In this document: positions 8,691 through 18,291 of the stretch, piece by piece
Numbering within the stretch: the first letter of the stretch is position 1
Layout of the letters: each line of letters begins with the position of its first letter
Source of the DNA: Pontibacter aydingkolensis
GTDB lineage: Bacteria > Bacteroidota > Bacteroidia > Cytophagales > Hymenobacteraceae
NCBI RefSeq assembly: GCF_019443125.1
Contig: NZ_JAHYXK010000001.1
Span: forward strand, 437,913-501,912
Reading direction: 5' to 3'
Length of the DNA: 64,000 nt
Translations under genes and position numbers: made by a program
The notes under the pieces: model-generated
Seen by the model: only the letters and a program-made list of their open reading frames with translations
The model's database searches: none
What the model was told of the DNA's origin: nothing

Positions 8691-8916
8691 AAGTATAAAC
8701 AGAATATAACACAGGCCACAAAGCAGCCATAACAACTTAACTTACAGCAGTAATGCGGCGCCAGTAAAAAGTGTGCAAGTTACGCGAACAAAGCATCATC
8801 TGCAGCAATTGTGGCCATAATATTTAGCACAAAGCCTTTAAAGTTGCAGATGGCACTCTTCTTGTACAGCCAATGTTACCATCAACAACCCGGATTTATT
8901 CTTACAAGCTACACCA

Positions 8917-10107
8917 GTGATAAGACTACTTTTAATTTATACTTTGCTTTTTGGCACGCTTGCCACACATACCAGTTGCGAGAAAGACGCTGTTGCTGCA
9001 CCCATAGCAGAAAAAGAACTTTACATATCGTCGGAGCTTGTTACAACGGTTCCGAAAAGTTTGCTGCAATCGCTGGCGGTGGCAGATGGGTACGGAGTTT
9101 ATGCCAACGACATAAAGTATGGCGTATCGGTTTACAGGCTGCAATATTATACTTCATACCAGGGCAAGGAGATAAAAGCCTCCGGTTTGGTTTGTGTACC
9201 ACAGGGCATGGAAACGGCAGCGCCGGTTATCAGTGCGCAACACGGCACCATTTTTACCCATAACGATGCTCCGTCCAGCTTTACAGGCTTAAGTGGCTTT
9301 GAGCTTTTTGCTGCCGCCGGTTATGTAACGCTTATTCCGGACTATATTGGCTTTGGAGAGTCGAAGCATATTTTCCATCCCTATTATGACCAGAAGCATT
9401 CAGCCTTAGCCGTGGTAGATATGATCAAGGCTGCACGAGGCTTTTACCGGGAAAAGGATGTAAAAACGAATGAGCAGCTGTTTCTGGTAGGATATTCGGA
9501 GGGTGGCTATGTAACGCTGGCCGCTCAGAAAGAGATTGAGACCAACCCATCGCATCAACTTAAAATAACGGCCTCGGCAGCGGGCGCAGGTGGTTATGAT
9601 CTAACGCACATGCTGTCAGGTATCACATCTGGCCAAGCGTATACTTACCCAGCGTACCTGGCCTATATTTTACAGGCCTACAACCACACCAATAGCTGGA
9701 ACCGACCTTTAAATGAGCTTTTTCAGGAGCCTTATGCGAGCAAGTTGCCACAGCTATTTAATGGCAGCAACGGTGGCAGCGCCATTAACCGCGAGCTCAC
9801 CACTAACCCGCAGAAGTTGTTTACGCCTGCGTTTTACAATGGCCTGAAAGAGGCAGACAAAGAGCTTGTACTAAAGCAGGCACTGCAAGATAACAGCTTT
9901 CATGGCTGGGCTCCGCAAAGTCCAACCCGTTTGTATCACGGAACTGCCGACAACATTGTGCCTTTCGAAAACTCTCAGCTGACTTATGATCGCTTTAAAG
10001 CGCAGGGCGCACCTCATACCGAACTGATAAGTATAAACGGTGGTACACACAGTACTTCTTTTGTACCGATGCTGCAGTCGCTGGTACCTTGGATAAAAGC
10101 ATTCTAG
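8917..10107 (+). CDS. Secreted alpha/beta-hydrolase (secretory-lipase-like esterase)
   Basis: A 396-residue alpha/beta hydrolase with an N-terminal export signal; a Cys at about residue 21 (TSCEKD) suggests a lipoprotein, although the lipobox is weak. The nucleophile elbow is GYSEGG (Ser194). The acid and base are probably in YHGTADNIVPF and NGGTHSTSF near the C-terminus, the normal order for the fold. The layout (a large lid region at about 230-300) resembles the secretory lipase / prolyl-oligopeptidase-like group. It likely cleaves ester substrates outside the cytoplasm; the substrate is not known. It starts with GTG. A wobble-paired terminator follows at 10128. Confidence 0.82.
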   Translation: MIRLLLIYTLLFGTLATHTSCEKDAVAAPIAEKELYISSELVTTVPKSLLQSLAVADGYGVYANDIKYGVSVYRLQYYTSYQGKEIKASGLVCVPQGMETAAPVISAQHGTIFTHNDAPSSFTGLSGFELFAAAGYVTLIPDYIGFGESKHIFHPYYDQKHSALAVVDMIKAARGFYREKDVKTNEQLFLVGYSEGGYVTLAAQKEIETNPSHQLKITASAAGAGGYDLTHMLSGITSGQAYTYPAYLAYILQAYNHTNSWNRPLNELFQEPYASKLPQLFNGSNGGSAINRELTTNPQKLFTPAFYNGLKEADKELVLKQALQDNSFHGWAPQSPTRLYHGTADNIVPFENSQLTYDRFKAQGAPHTELISINGGTHSTSFVPMLQSLVPWIKAF

Positions 10108-10127
10108 TCTTAATATAAAATACACTG

Positions 10128-10160
10128 AAGCTCTACAGGTAATGCTGTGGGGCTTTTTTG
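10128..10160 (+). terminator. Rho-independent terminator
   Basis: AAGCTCTACAG pairs with CTGTGGGGCTT (with G-U pairs) around a short loop and is followed by a T-run. It ends the secreted hydrolase transcript. The rest of the gap to 10398 shows no gene. Confidence 0.7.
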
Positions 10161-10398
10161 TTTATAGCACTTTTACTTAACCTATCCCCTCAGCAGCATT
10201 GGCATTTATGTAGCTGAGACTCAACATTAATTTTTAAATTTTAAGCGCTGAAGCATAGCTTTTATCTAATGTTAAAATATCTTTATATTCGTGCATTCAA
10301 ATGATTACCAGTACAGATAGCATACTTCTTCATCCACCCAAAATGAAGTTTATGAAAATCTGACAAGCTATGCCCAACAAACACACTAATGCCCTTAT

Positions 10399-12084
10399 AT
10401 GAAATCCTTATTTCACCTTGCCTCTCTCCTGCTGCTGTTACCCTTGTTCATTCTTCAGGGGTGCAAGGATAAAGAAGACGAGGAGATACTACCAGCTGTC
10501 AGTACAGGTATACTTGTAGCTCAATCGCCATCACAGGTTACATTGCAGGGCACTATTGTAACCAAGGGCAAATATCCGGTTACAGATTATGGCTTTATCT
10601 ATGCCTTTGCGCCTGATATAAATGAGTTCAGAGGTGATAAAGTTTCTTTGGGCAAGGATGCCCCGACGGGTGCTTTCAGTCACGAACTTACGGGCTTAAG
10701 CGCTATCAGTAAAAATTACACCAATCCGGTTTTGTATGCCAGAGCTTTTATCACGAACGAAAAAGGCACTACGCTTGGGCAGGTTGTATCCGTTAAACTC
10801 CCCAATGCCATGCCTCAGGACATATCGCCGAACAAAGGCAAGGCAGGCGACAAAATTACTATCACCGGAAGCTTTTACACCAGTAACCCATCCGACATAC
10901 AAGTTACCTTCGGCAACGCCCCAGCAAAAGCTCTAGAAGTATCTCCTTCTAAAATCGTGGTGGAGGTGCCCACCGGAGTTCAGTTCTCCAATTATAGCAA
11001 CAGACAGGTACCTGTATCGATAAAAATATTCGATAAGACCATTAATGTCTCGCCTAATTTTGTTGTTAACCCATCCCTATATGGCTTTACGCCTAATTCA
11101 GGTCCAATCGGCACTGTTGTAACAATTGCTGGCGACAACTTTGCCTACAACTCGTATTATGGTGCTGCGCGGGTATTTTTCGGAACACAAGAGGCTACAG
11201 CCAACACCCTCAATTCATCAGAGATAAGAGCAACTGTACCCCATAATTTAACTGCGAAGAAAGTGCCTGTATCCGTGTTGATAGACGGTGTTACAACTGT
11301 ACTTCCGGAAGAGTATACCTTAACTCCCCACACCATCACTTCCATCTCCAGGGAATCTGGCCTGGCAGGGAGCCTCTTTACTATTACAGGCAATGGTTTC
11401 CCTGTTACCTATCCTTACAGCAACTCGATCAGTGTGAAGTTGGGAGACACACCGGCAGCCATCAATTACGTTACCTCTAATCAGATAACTGTAGTCGTTC
11501 CGTCTGGTGCATACATTGGCAGCCACGATGTACATGTTACGATAGGCCCATACACCGTAACAGCAACACAGCAGTTTGAGGTACTAGCCCCGACTATAAC
11601 AGGTTTCTCACCAGCTTCAGGTGGCCTTGGGAAAGAAGTAACCATATATGGCACTTTTCAGCCAGGCAATAGCTATACTGTTTACTTTGGGTTAATTGGC
11701 GTTAATTCTTTCAGTGCCACTGCTAACGCCATTAAGGTAATAGTACCTGCCAGTGTGCCTGCCGGGGCAACGCAGCTGGCTGTGCAATTTGGCACGCAAA
11801 GGATTTATACTTTTGAAGACTTTACAGTTTTAGAGCCGCTTATCACTTCCTTCACGCCTGGCACAGGCCCAGCAGGTACAACTGTTACGATTCAGGTTGC
11901 CAACTTTATCCCTAATTATTATACCGGGGTCAGGTTTGGCACCCTAGGAGCACAGATTCTAAGTTATAATGCATCAAGTATAACGGCGAAGGTACCAACC
12001 GGCATTACAGGCCCTGTTAAGATCAGCGTTCTATTCAGCGGAAGAACGGTAATCAGCAACGATGACTTTACTGTAACGGAGTAG
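10399..12084 (+). CDS. Lipoprotein with five IPT/TIG domains
   Basis: A 561-residue surface or periplasmic lipoprotein. The signal peptide ends in the lipobox LQGC (Cys22), followed by an acidic KDKEDEE stretch, which in Bacteroidota can favour surface export. After an Ig-like N-terminal domain (about 30-135) come five IPT/TIG domains of about 80-90 residues. Each opens with a motif like ISPNKGKAGDKITITG, FTPNSGPIGTVVTIAG or FSPASGGLGKEVTIYG and ends with a strand such as YTL, FEVL or FTVL. IPT/TIG folds act as spacers or as carbohydrate or protein binding modules. It is monocistronic and function is otherwise unknown. Confidence 0.88.
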   Translation: MKSLFHLASLLLLLPLFILQGCKDKEDEEILPAVSTGILVAQSPSQVTLQGTIVTKGKYPVTDYGFIYAFAPDINEFRGDKVSLGKDAPTGAFSHELTGLSAISKNYTNPVLYARAFITNEKGTTLGQVVSVKLPNAMPQDISPNKGKAGDKITITGSFYTSNPSDIQVTFGNAPAKALEVSPSKIVVEVPTGVQFSNYSNRQVPVSIKIFDKTINVSPNFVVNPSLYGFTPNSGPIGTVVTIAGDNFAYNSYYGAARVFFGTQEATANTLNSSEIRATVPHNLTAKKVPVSVLIDGVTTVLPEEYTLTPHTITSISRESGLAGSLFTITGNGFPVTYPYSNSISVKLGDTPAAINYVTSNQITVVVPSGAYIGSHDVHVTIGPYTVTATQQFEVLAPTITGFSPASGGLGKEVTIYGTFQPGNSYTVYFGLIGVNSFSATANAIKVIVPASVPAGATQLAVQFGTQRIYTFEDFTVLEPLITSFTPGTGPAGTTVTIQVANFIPNYYTGVRFGTLGAQILSYNASSITAKVPTGITGPVKISVLFSGRTVISNDDFTVTE

Positions 12085-12230
12085 AAGTATAAAGCAGGAT
12101 CAACTTTATAACTGGTTATACTTTGAGTTTGGAGCCCAGTTGAAGCACAGACTATGCATGTACTTGAGGAGTTGTATACAAAACCAGACCGGCAAATCTG
12201 AGAATGAAGTTTTACTGACTTCTTTGTTCA

Positions 12231-14816
12231 CTAAAACCTTCCGCCAACAACAACCCGCTCTTTAAACTCCCCTTTCTCCCCGTTTAGCCCAAAAAGCTCG
12301 ATGTAAAGTATGTAAGTACCGATATTAGCTTTTGTACCATCCTGCCGTAAGCCATCCCACCTGAAAAAGCCCTCTGCCGACAGCAACTCATTACGCACCA
12401 ACTTTCTTACCTCACGCCCTTGCGCATCAAAAATAGTAATGTTTGCAACATAGCCTGTTTTATCTGTATTGTAGTTGATGGTGGTAAAATCATCAAACCC
12501 GTCTGCATCCGGAGAGAAAACCTTCGGCTCTATTTTAAATACCTGCTGTGCCCGTACACCTTCCTGCGACTGGGAATTTCGGTAGCCCGGTGTAGCGAAG
12601 ACGGTGGTTGCCGCCGAGTGAAAGTTATCTGCCGTAGTTGTCCCTTCCAGCCTTATCCGCTCAAGAGACACACCATTCTTATCATCTAGCAGAGCAAAGT
12701 GCATTTTATCAGTATAGCTAAACCTGTCTGCCAACTGGGTATTAGGTTGCAACACAACAACAGTGCCGGCTGCATCAGGGTAAGATGGCAGGCTGGCCAT
12801 ACGCAGGAAAGTTTGCTCACGGGCAGCAGGGTAATTGCTTTTGATATTGTCAGGGTTAGAGGTGAGCACTACATATTGCCCCGGTGCCAGCACATAGTTT
12901 GCCGCAGTTATACTTCTGATGTTACTGATGGTGTCGCCGGAGGTATTGGCCAGTTTCCAGTCTTTTAGGTTAATGTACTTGTTGCTGCGGTTTACAAGCT
13001 CCACAAAGTCTACTCCGTTTGGCCGTGGGTTAAACAGTATCTCGTTTATCACCACATCTCCGAAAACAGGTGCCGATGGCAGGGCAAAAGTAATACTTAG
13101 TGGCTGGCTGCTTAAGTTACCGGAGCAGTCGGGTATACTTTTGGCAATTAAAGTATACAGTTGACGCTCGTGCAAGGGTGCGCCAAGTATAAGTATAACT
13201 TCGGTAAACAGTGGCCCCTGCACTTGTATGCTGCTTATGGGTATACCTGGGTTGATGCTGTAATTGGCTATACTTGCTGCCTGTGTGCTATCAAGGCGTT
13301 CAGTAAAGCGAAGCAAAACTCTGTCTGGGGCAATGGCAGTAGCATCTGCAATTGCAGGCGGCGTATTGTCTGGGTTAGATGCTGCTACAGAGTTTGCTTG
13401 TGCCGGTGTGCCGCCGCGTGGGTTTACAGAAGCTGCCCAGTTTGCGATTCCGGCACAGGGGTTTGTTACATCTATCATCTCCAGGCTCCAGCCCCCATCG
13501 CGCTTGCTGGTATTTTTGTACCAGGTGTCTGAGTAGTTTACAGCAACAATGAGCCTGCCATTAGGTTGGCGTAATTGTAGTAGCTCACCAGTGTTGTTCA
13601 GGCTTGGGAAATTGCTGATACCGATAACACGCCCATATTGCGAAAAATTGGCTACCTGTGTGTTGGGCACTACTACCGCATACTCGCCGGGTAGTAACTG
13701 CACATTAGGGAATGTGGTGGTAGAAGTGGCGTCGGAGTAGCGGATGCCCTGCAGCATAAGCACCTTGTCAGCAGTGGCATTGTAAAGCTCGATATACTCC
13801 TGTGCAGGCAGGCCAACTACAGGGTTTTCGTCGGCCATGATCTCGGTGATGAGAAGCTCATTATAACCAGGAAGTACAGGCGGAGGCACAAAATTGAAAT
13901 TTCGCTCTATCGGGTTAGCAAGTACATTGCCATACAGGTCTTGCAGGTTTGCTATACTTACAGCGTTTGTGCCAATGCTGAAGTTCTGGCTAAACACCAG
14001 CCGTACGGTGCCTGCTTCGGTTAGCTCTGCTATAATGGGTTTTATACTTCCGTTTAAAGTATAGTTGGCTGTAGTAGTTGCTTGGGCTGGTTGTAGCGGC
14101 TCGTTAAACCGAAGTATAAGTTCCTGGGTGGTAATAGTCTGTAATTCATCCAGCACAGGGGGCTGCGCGTCTGTAATACTGAAATCATCGAAGTAAAAGT
14201 TTTTGCTGTTGGCAGAAGTATAACGAACCACCACTCCAAAGTATGCGGAACGTTTGTGCGTGGCATCTGTAGCGGTACCCTGGCTCACAAAGTTCTGCCC
14301 CGTGCCGGACACATCTATACGTAGCTCCCACTCATGGTTTATACTTCGCGTTACCCGTACGCGCGCTATATTATTACTGGTACCGATAGTTCCATCCTGC
14401 CCGTTAATGATCATTACGGCTGTTTTACCAGCATCTTTTCGGTAAAGGCTAACCTCGTCGGCTGTGTTGCCTATACGCACGAAATAGCCGTTTATGTCTG
14501 CTGATTTCAGGTCTTCTTTATCTGAAGTCAGGTAAACATCGGTATAATTTGTAGAAGAGGTTGCCAGTTTCAGATTTGCCCAGAACTCCCAGGTAGTGCC
14601 AACTACAGCTTGTGACGGAGTGCTTAAGTGAAGTATAGTACCCGTAACAGCAGGCCCATTGCTTTGCAGCTGGTTTTGGGAGTTAACGATAAAACTACTT
14701 TCATCTCCTGCCCAGGTGGGGTTTTGCGTGAAGTTACCGTCGGAGAAGTTTTCCTGGAGTTGAGCGTTCACCCAGAGTGGAAGCAGCAGAAGTATAGTGA
14801 GTAAAGTTTGTTTCAT
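12231..14816 (-). CDS. Large secreted protein with two lamin-tail domains and a FlgD/CHU-type C-terminal domain
   Basis: An 861-residue exported protein with a clear signal peptide (LLTILLLLPLWVNAQ). Domains in order: an N-terminal lectin/laminin-G-like region (about 20-215), a bacterial Ig-like domain (about 215-300), a lamin-tail domain (about 315-430, NELLITEIMADENP), a second Ig-like stretch, another lamin-tail domain (about 575-690, VVINEILFNPRPNG), and a C-terminal domain beginning KVFSPDADGFDDF, with WDGLRQDGTKANIGTY. That end resembles the gliding-motility-associated or FlgD-like Ig module used by type IX cargo in this phylum. It is probably a cell-surface adhesin or structural protein. 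Single gene, no clear terminator seen. Confidence 0.85.
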   Translation of the reverse strand: MKQTLLTILLLLPLWVNAQLQENFSDGNFTQNPTWAGDESSFIVNSQNQLQSNGPAVTGTILHLSTPSQAVVGTTWEFWANLKLATSSTNYTDVYLTSDKEDLKSADINGYFVRIGNTADEVSLYRKDAGKTAVMIINGQDGTIGTSNNIARVRVTRSINHEWELRIDVSGTGQNFVSQGTATDATHKRSAYFGVVVRYTSANSKNFYFDDFSITDAQPPVLDELQTITTQELILRFNEPLQPAQATTTANYTLNGSIKPIIAELTEAGTVRLVFSQNFSIGTNAVSIANLQDLYGNVLANPIERNFNFVPPPVLPGYNELLITEIMADENPVVGLPAQEYIELYNATADKVLMLQGIRYSDATSTTTFPNVQLLPGEYAVVVPNTQVANFSQYGRVIGISNFPSLNNTGELLQLRQPNGRLIVAVNYSDTWYKNTSKRDGGWSLEMIDVTNPCAGIANWAASVNPRGGTPAQANSVAASNPDNTPPAIADATAIAPDRVLLRFTERLDSTQAASIANYSINPGIPISSIQVQGPLFTEVILILGAPLHERQLYTLIAKSIPDCSGNLSSQPLSITFALPSAPVFGDVVINEILFNPRPNGVDFVELVNRSNKYINLKDWKLANTSGDTISNIRSITAANYVLAPGQYVVLTSNPDNIKSNYPAAREQTFLRMASLPSYPDAAGTVVVLQPNTQLADRFSYTDKMHFALLDDKNGVSLERIRLEGTTTADNFHSAATTVFATPGYRNSQSQEGVRAQQVFKIEPKVFSPDADGFDDFTTINYNTDKTGYVANITIFDAQGREVRKLVRNELLSAEGFFRWDGLRQDGTKANIGTYILYIELFGLNGEKGEFKERVVVGGRF

Positions 14817-15132
14817 GCGCTGAAATTGTGGTAAAAACTTACGTAATTTGCAGCCATGTGAAGTATTGATCAGCTATTGTCTGAGCAAACGGAGACACTC
14901 ACAGGTTCGAAAAACACTGTGAGGTCAAACACAACGCAACCGCTTTCGTGAATTTTAGAACTTTTACGTGAGCCGGGGGCGTTAGTTAAAGAGTTAGAAA
15001 GTTTGAGTGTTTGGGAGTTAGAGAGGTAAGGTTCTTGTAGGGACAGGTCGCGACCTGTCCGAATTATACCCCCTGCAAGTAACAATCAACAACCTACAAT
15101 CAAGCCATTAAACAATTAAATACATACCTTAA
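14817..15132. other. Intergenic gap with REP-like palindrome, no gene
   Basis: This 316-base divergent gap contains a purine-biased spacer (14985-15030, with GAGTTAGAAAGTTT), the palindrome GGACAGGTCGCGACCTGTCC at 15041-15060 preceded by TTGTAG, and a C/A-rich spacer (15080-15120) just before the asd start. I see no open frame with coding character. Confidence 0.6.
15041..15060. repeat. REP-like palindrome, family B
   Basis: GGACAGGTCGCGACCTGTCC is a perfect 20-bp palindrome. Near-identical copies with the same GTAG flank lie at 23696-23715, 23836-23855, 48548-48567 and, degenerate, 48749-48772. Confidence 0.75.
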
Positions 15133-16122
15133 ATGAAAGTAGCAGTAGTAGGCGCCACCGGATTGGTAGGCGGCGAAATTTTGAAAGTACTGGCGGAGCG
15201 CGACTTCCCGGTTACGGAATTATTGTTGGTTGCTTCTGAGAGATCTGTTGGTAAACAGATGGAGTTTAAGGGTAAACAGATAAAGGTTATCGGAATGCAG
15301 GACGCGATTGCGGCTGCCCCGCAAATTGCCATTTTCTCGGCTGGCGGCAGTACCTCTACGGAGTGGGCTCCAAAGTTTGCCGAGGTTGATACTGTTGTAG
15401 TAGATAACTCGTCGGCGTGGCGCATGGACCCAACCAAAAAACTGGTAGTGCCGGAGATAAACGCTAAAGAGCTGACTAAAGAAGATAAGATAATTGCCAA
15501 CCCGAACTGCTCTACCATCCAAATGGTGGTGGCCCTGAACAAGCTGCACGAGGAGCTTAAGGCGAAGCGCATTGTGGTTAGCACTTACCAGTCGGTAACA
15601 GGTACTGGTGTGAAAGCGGTGGAGCAGCTCATGAACGAGCGCGCCGGCAAAGAAGGCGAGAAAGCTTACCCATACCCTATTGATCTGAACGTGTTGCCGC
15701 ACATCGATGTGTTTCAGGACAACGGCTATACCAAAGAGGAGATGAAGATGATCCTCGAAACAAAGAAGATCATGGGCGACGACTCTATCCGTGTTACAGC
15801 CACAGCGGTTCGTATACCGGTAATGGGTGGCCACTCGGAGTCTGTTAACGTGGAGTTTGAGAAGGACTTTACACTGGATGAAGTATACCGCATACTTGGT
15901 GAAACGGAAGGCGTGAAGGTAGTAGATGACGTAAAAAACCTGCAATACCCGATGCCAAAAGATGCACATGGCAAAGACGAGGTTTTAGTTGGCCGTGTAC
16001 GCTTAGATGAAACCCAGCCAAGAACTGTAAACATGTGGATTGTGGCGGATAACCTGCGTAAAGGTGCTGCTACCAATGCCGTGCAGATTGCAGAGTATTT
16101 GGTGAAGCACAAACTAGTGTAG
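15133..16122 (+). CDS. asd: Aspartate-semialdehyde dehydrogenase
   Basis: A 329-residue cytoplasmic enzyme that reduces aspartyl-4-phosphate to aspartate-4-semialdehyde with NADPH, the branch point to lysine/diaminopimelate, threonine and methionine. The N-terminal nucleotide-binding motif is VVGATGLVGGE, the catalytic Cys126 lies in NPNCSTIQ, and the later GGHSESVNV contains the catalytic His. Length is typical of the bacterial family. Translation starts at an ATG close to the spacer; no strong ribosome binding site is visible. It is monocistronic and is followed by the double hairpin at 16182-16240. Confidence 0.95.
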   Translation: MKVAVVGATGLVGGEILKVLAERDFPVTELLLVASERSVGKQMEFKGKQIKVIGMQDAIAAAPQIAIFSAGGSTSTEWAPKFAEVDTVVVDNSSAWRMDPTKKLVVPEINAKELTKEDKIIANPNCSTIQMVVALNKLHEELKAKRIVVSTYQSVTGTGVKAVEQLMNERAGKEGEKAYPYPIDLNVLPHIDVFQDNGYTKEEMKMILETKKIMGDDSIRVTATAVRIPVMGGHSESVNVEFEKDFTLDEVYRILGETEGVKVVDDVKNLQYPMPKDAHGKDEVLVGRVRLDETQPRTVNMWIVADNLRKGAATNAVQIAEYLVKHKLV

Positions 16123-16181
16123 GTTTTGCGTATCTCGTAGCACGTATCAAGTAGCACGACAAAGTATAAATTGCATTTGCT

Positions 16182-16240
16182 CTTCCGGACTTCCCAGTCC
16201 GGAAGCTATCTGACGGGGACTTCTTAGTCCCCGTTTTTTT
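16182..16240 (+). terminator. Tandem hairpins; the second is a Rho-independent terminator
   Basis: Hairpin 1 is CTTCCGGACT-TCCC-AGTCCGGAAG (16182-16205). Hairpin 2 is ACGGGGACT-TCTT-AGTCCCCGT (16213-16234) followed by seven Ts. The two share the loop-proximal GGACT/AGTCC, so they may be a repeat family exapted as the asd terminator. Confidence 0.75.
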
Positions 16241-16393
16241 ATTTATGTCGGGTTAAGCGGATTAGGAAATCAGCAGCAGGTTGGTTTCGGACTTTGAAAT
16301 CATAAACGGCGAAAATTTTACCAAAAACTTCTACAATGTATTAGAAATAGTATATATTCATGTACTCCTTAAATTTATACTTTAGCAGTCTTT

Positions 16394-17251
16394 ATGAGCG
16401 AAATTTTCAAGTACAAGTACGATGACTTATTCAATCCTACGTTACAGGCACTTAATATACTTGGAGGTTCCGGGTCTGTAAGAGAAATAGAGGAACAGGT
16501 AAGTGAGATACTAAAGCTTTCTGAAGATGAGATAAATGACATCCATAGGGAAAGCACCACTAAGCTTACCTATAGGTTAGCATGGGCAAGAAATTATTTA
16601 AAAAGATATGGACTTATTGAGAACTCTTCTAAAGGAGTATGGGCATTAACTGGGAAAGGGAAAGCTACCCCTTTTGTAGATAAGCAGCAGGTAAAGAAAG
16701 CTGTAGTAAAGCTCGATAAAAAAGAACGTCAGGACAATAACAAGCCACCTTCTACAGATATTGAAAACTCCAGCGAAGAGCTTTTAGAGTTTTCATGGCA
16801 AGAAGAGCTGCTAGATTCTGTTAAGAAAATTACACCAGATAAATTTGAAAGACTGTGCCAAAGGCTCCTCCGTGAGCTTGGCTTTCTAAATGTAGAAGTC
16901 ACCCAGCGTTCTAATGATGGCGGAATAGATGGGCAAGGGCTTATAAGGCTTGGCGGTGTACTCTCATTCCATGTGGTTTTTCAAGCAAAAAGGTACCAGG
17001 GAAGTGTAGGGTCAAACGTAGTGAGAGACTTTAGAGGTGCAATGATAGGAAGAGCCGACAAAGGCCTTATTCTGACCACTGGTAGTTTCACCAGAGAAGC
17101 CAAGAAAGAAGCAAACAGAGATGGCGCACCTCCCATTGATTTAATAGATGGAAATGAGTTTGCTGAAAAGTTAAAAGAGCTAAGGCTAGGCGTAGAAGTT
17201 GAATTAGTAGAAAAAGTTAAAATCAAGAAGGAGTGGTTCGCTAATTTTTAG
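16394..17251 (+). CDS. Mrr-type restriction endonuclease (type IV-like), solitary
   Basis: A 285-residue protein with an N-terminal Mrr_N winged-helix-like domain (about 10-95, ending KGVWALTGKG), a charged linker (about 97-130) and a C-terminal Mrr_cat PD-(D/E)XK domain. The latter shows PDKFERLCQRLLRELGF, the catalytic Asp in NDGGIDGQG, and FQAKRYQG (the QxK motif). Relatives cut modified foreign DNA. No methylase or specificity subunit is next to it, which fits a modification-dependent type IV enzyme. The gene is visibly more A+T-rich than its neighbours and almost lacks the AAGTATA word common around it, both consistent with horizontal acquisition. No integrase or direct repeat was seen. 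Confidence 0.88.
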   Translation: MSEIFKYKYDDLFNPTLQALNILGGSGSVREIEEQVSEILKLSEDEINDIHRESTTKLTYRLAWARNYLKRYGLIENSSKGVWALTGKGKATPFVDKQQVKKAVVKLDKKERQDNNKPPSTDIENSSEELLEFSWQEELLDSVKKITPDKFERLCQRLLRELGFLNVEVTQRSNDGGIDGQGLIRLGGVLSFHVVFQAKRYQGSVGSNVVRDFRGAMIGRADKGLILTTGSFTREAKKEANRDGAPPIDLIDGNEFAEKLKELRLGVEVELVEKVKIKKEWFANF

Positions 17252-17332
17252 TCATGAGCTCCATTTTAAAAGTTTCTAACAGTAAACAAGTATATTTAAA
17301 TTTTATAAACAATAATCACTAAAAACAAACTT

Positions 17333-17560
17333 ATGGAATTAGTAACACCCGGAATAGGATTGATATTTTGGCAAACGGTAATATTATCAGGAATCCCTTT
17401 ATTCTTGATCTCTTGGATAATGATACTGGTTACAAACAGACTCGACGCTACTCATAAAATAGTCTGGTTAATAGGAACGCTGTTTCTGCCTGTTATTGGA
17501 CCCCTGATCTTTTTTATAAAGTATCCATCTTTCAAAAAACCAGCTGCGCCGTTAACATAG
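17333..17560 (+). CDS. PLDc_N domain small membrane protein
   Basis: A 75-residue protein with two hydrophobic segments (about 8-32 and 42-64). The second half matches the PLDc_N pattern: HKIVWLIGTLFLPVIGPLIFF followed by a basic end. In cardiolipin synthases this domain is the N-terminal membrane anchor; stand-alone copies are common and their role is unknown. It lies 81 bases after the Mrr gene and is likewise A+T-rich. Confidence 0.75.
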   Translation: MELVTPGIGLIFWQTVILSGIPLFLISWIMILVTNRLDATHKIVWLIGTLFLPVIGPLIFFIKYPSFKKPAAPLT

Positions 17561-17611
17561 ATATCCACATTTTCGCCTCCCTTGTCGTAATTTTAGCGAT
17601 AGTTAAACACC

Positions 17612-18148
17612 ATGCCCCCACAACCCATCCACACCAACAGGCTTATACTTATACCCTTCACTTTAGAGGCTACCAAAACGCTGATGGCTGGTGACACAAG
17701 TATACTTCCAAAACTTGGCCTTCAGCTTACACCCTTCTGGCCCGACCAGGAAGCAATTGACACATTCCCGAAGATCATCAAAAACCTGGAACTGGTAAAG
17801 GAGCCTACTGGCTTTGAGTCGTATATGGTGGTGCACCGGGTTAGCATGACTGTGATTGGAGATGTCGGATTTAAAGGTTTGCCCAACGCTGATGGCGAGG
17901 TGGATATCGGGTATGCTATTATAGCGCAGGCGCAAAACAGAGGGTATGGCTTAGAAACGGCCCAAGGTCTTATGAACTGGGCATTTCAGCAGCCAGGCGT
18001 AAAGGCGATCACAGCAAGGTGTTTGTTAGGTAATGCGCCATCTGCCAGAGTACTCGTAAAACTAGGAATGCAGCAGGTTAGTACCACAGAAGATTTTATC
18101 CGCTGGAGAATCTCTAACCCGAATTTACAGCCAAGTATAAGCACGTGA
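17612..18148 (+). CDS. GNAT-family N-acetyltransferase (RimJ/RimL-like)
   Basis: A 178-residue acetyl-CoA-dependent acetyltransferase. The start HTNRLILIPFT is typical of RimJ/RimL-type GNATs (strand 1). The core carries VIGDVGFKG, then EVDIGYAIIAQAQNRGYGLETAQGL, where QNRGYG is the acetyl-CoA pyrophosphate-binding loop, and near the C-terminus ARCLLGNAPSARVLVKLGM. The substrate (an amino group of a protein or small molecule) is unknown. It stands alone between a small membrane protein and a VOC protein on the same strand. Confidence 0.88.
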   Translation: MPPQPIHTNRLILIPFTLEATKTLMAGDTSILPKLGLQLTPFWPDQEAIDTFPKIIKNLELVKEPTGFESYMVVHRVSMTVIGDVGFKGLPNADGEVDIGYAIIAQAQNRGYGLETAQGLMNWAFQQPGVKAITARCLLGNAPSARVLVKLGMQQVSTTEDFIRWRISNPNLQPSIST

Positions 18149-18291
18149 TCTGAACATAAAACCAGTTTTTTTACTTTGGTCAGTCTCTGCTCCGGAAAGG
18201 TATTTCTATTTCTATACAGTAAATTTTAAAACTTATCAAACACTCCTATTCCTGATAGCCGTTTACATAAGTGTTACAGACATTTTAGTAT

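Noticed and set aside
15220..15969. Long open frame (249 codons) antisense to asd
   Set aside because: It is a shadow of the conserved asd gene, with no domain, signal or ribosome binding site.
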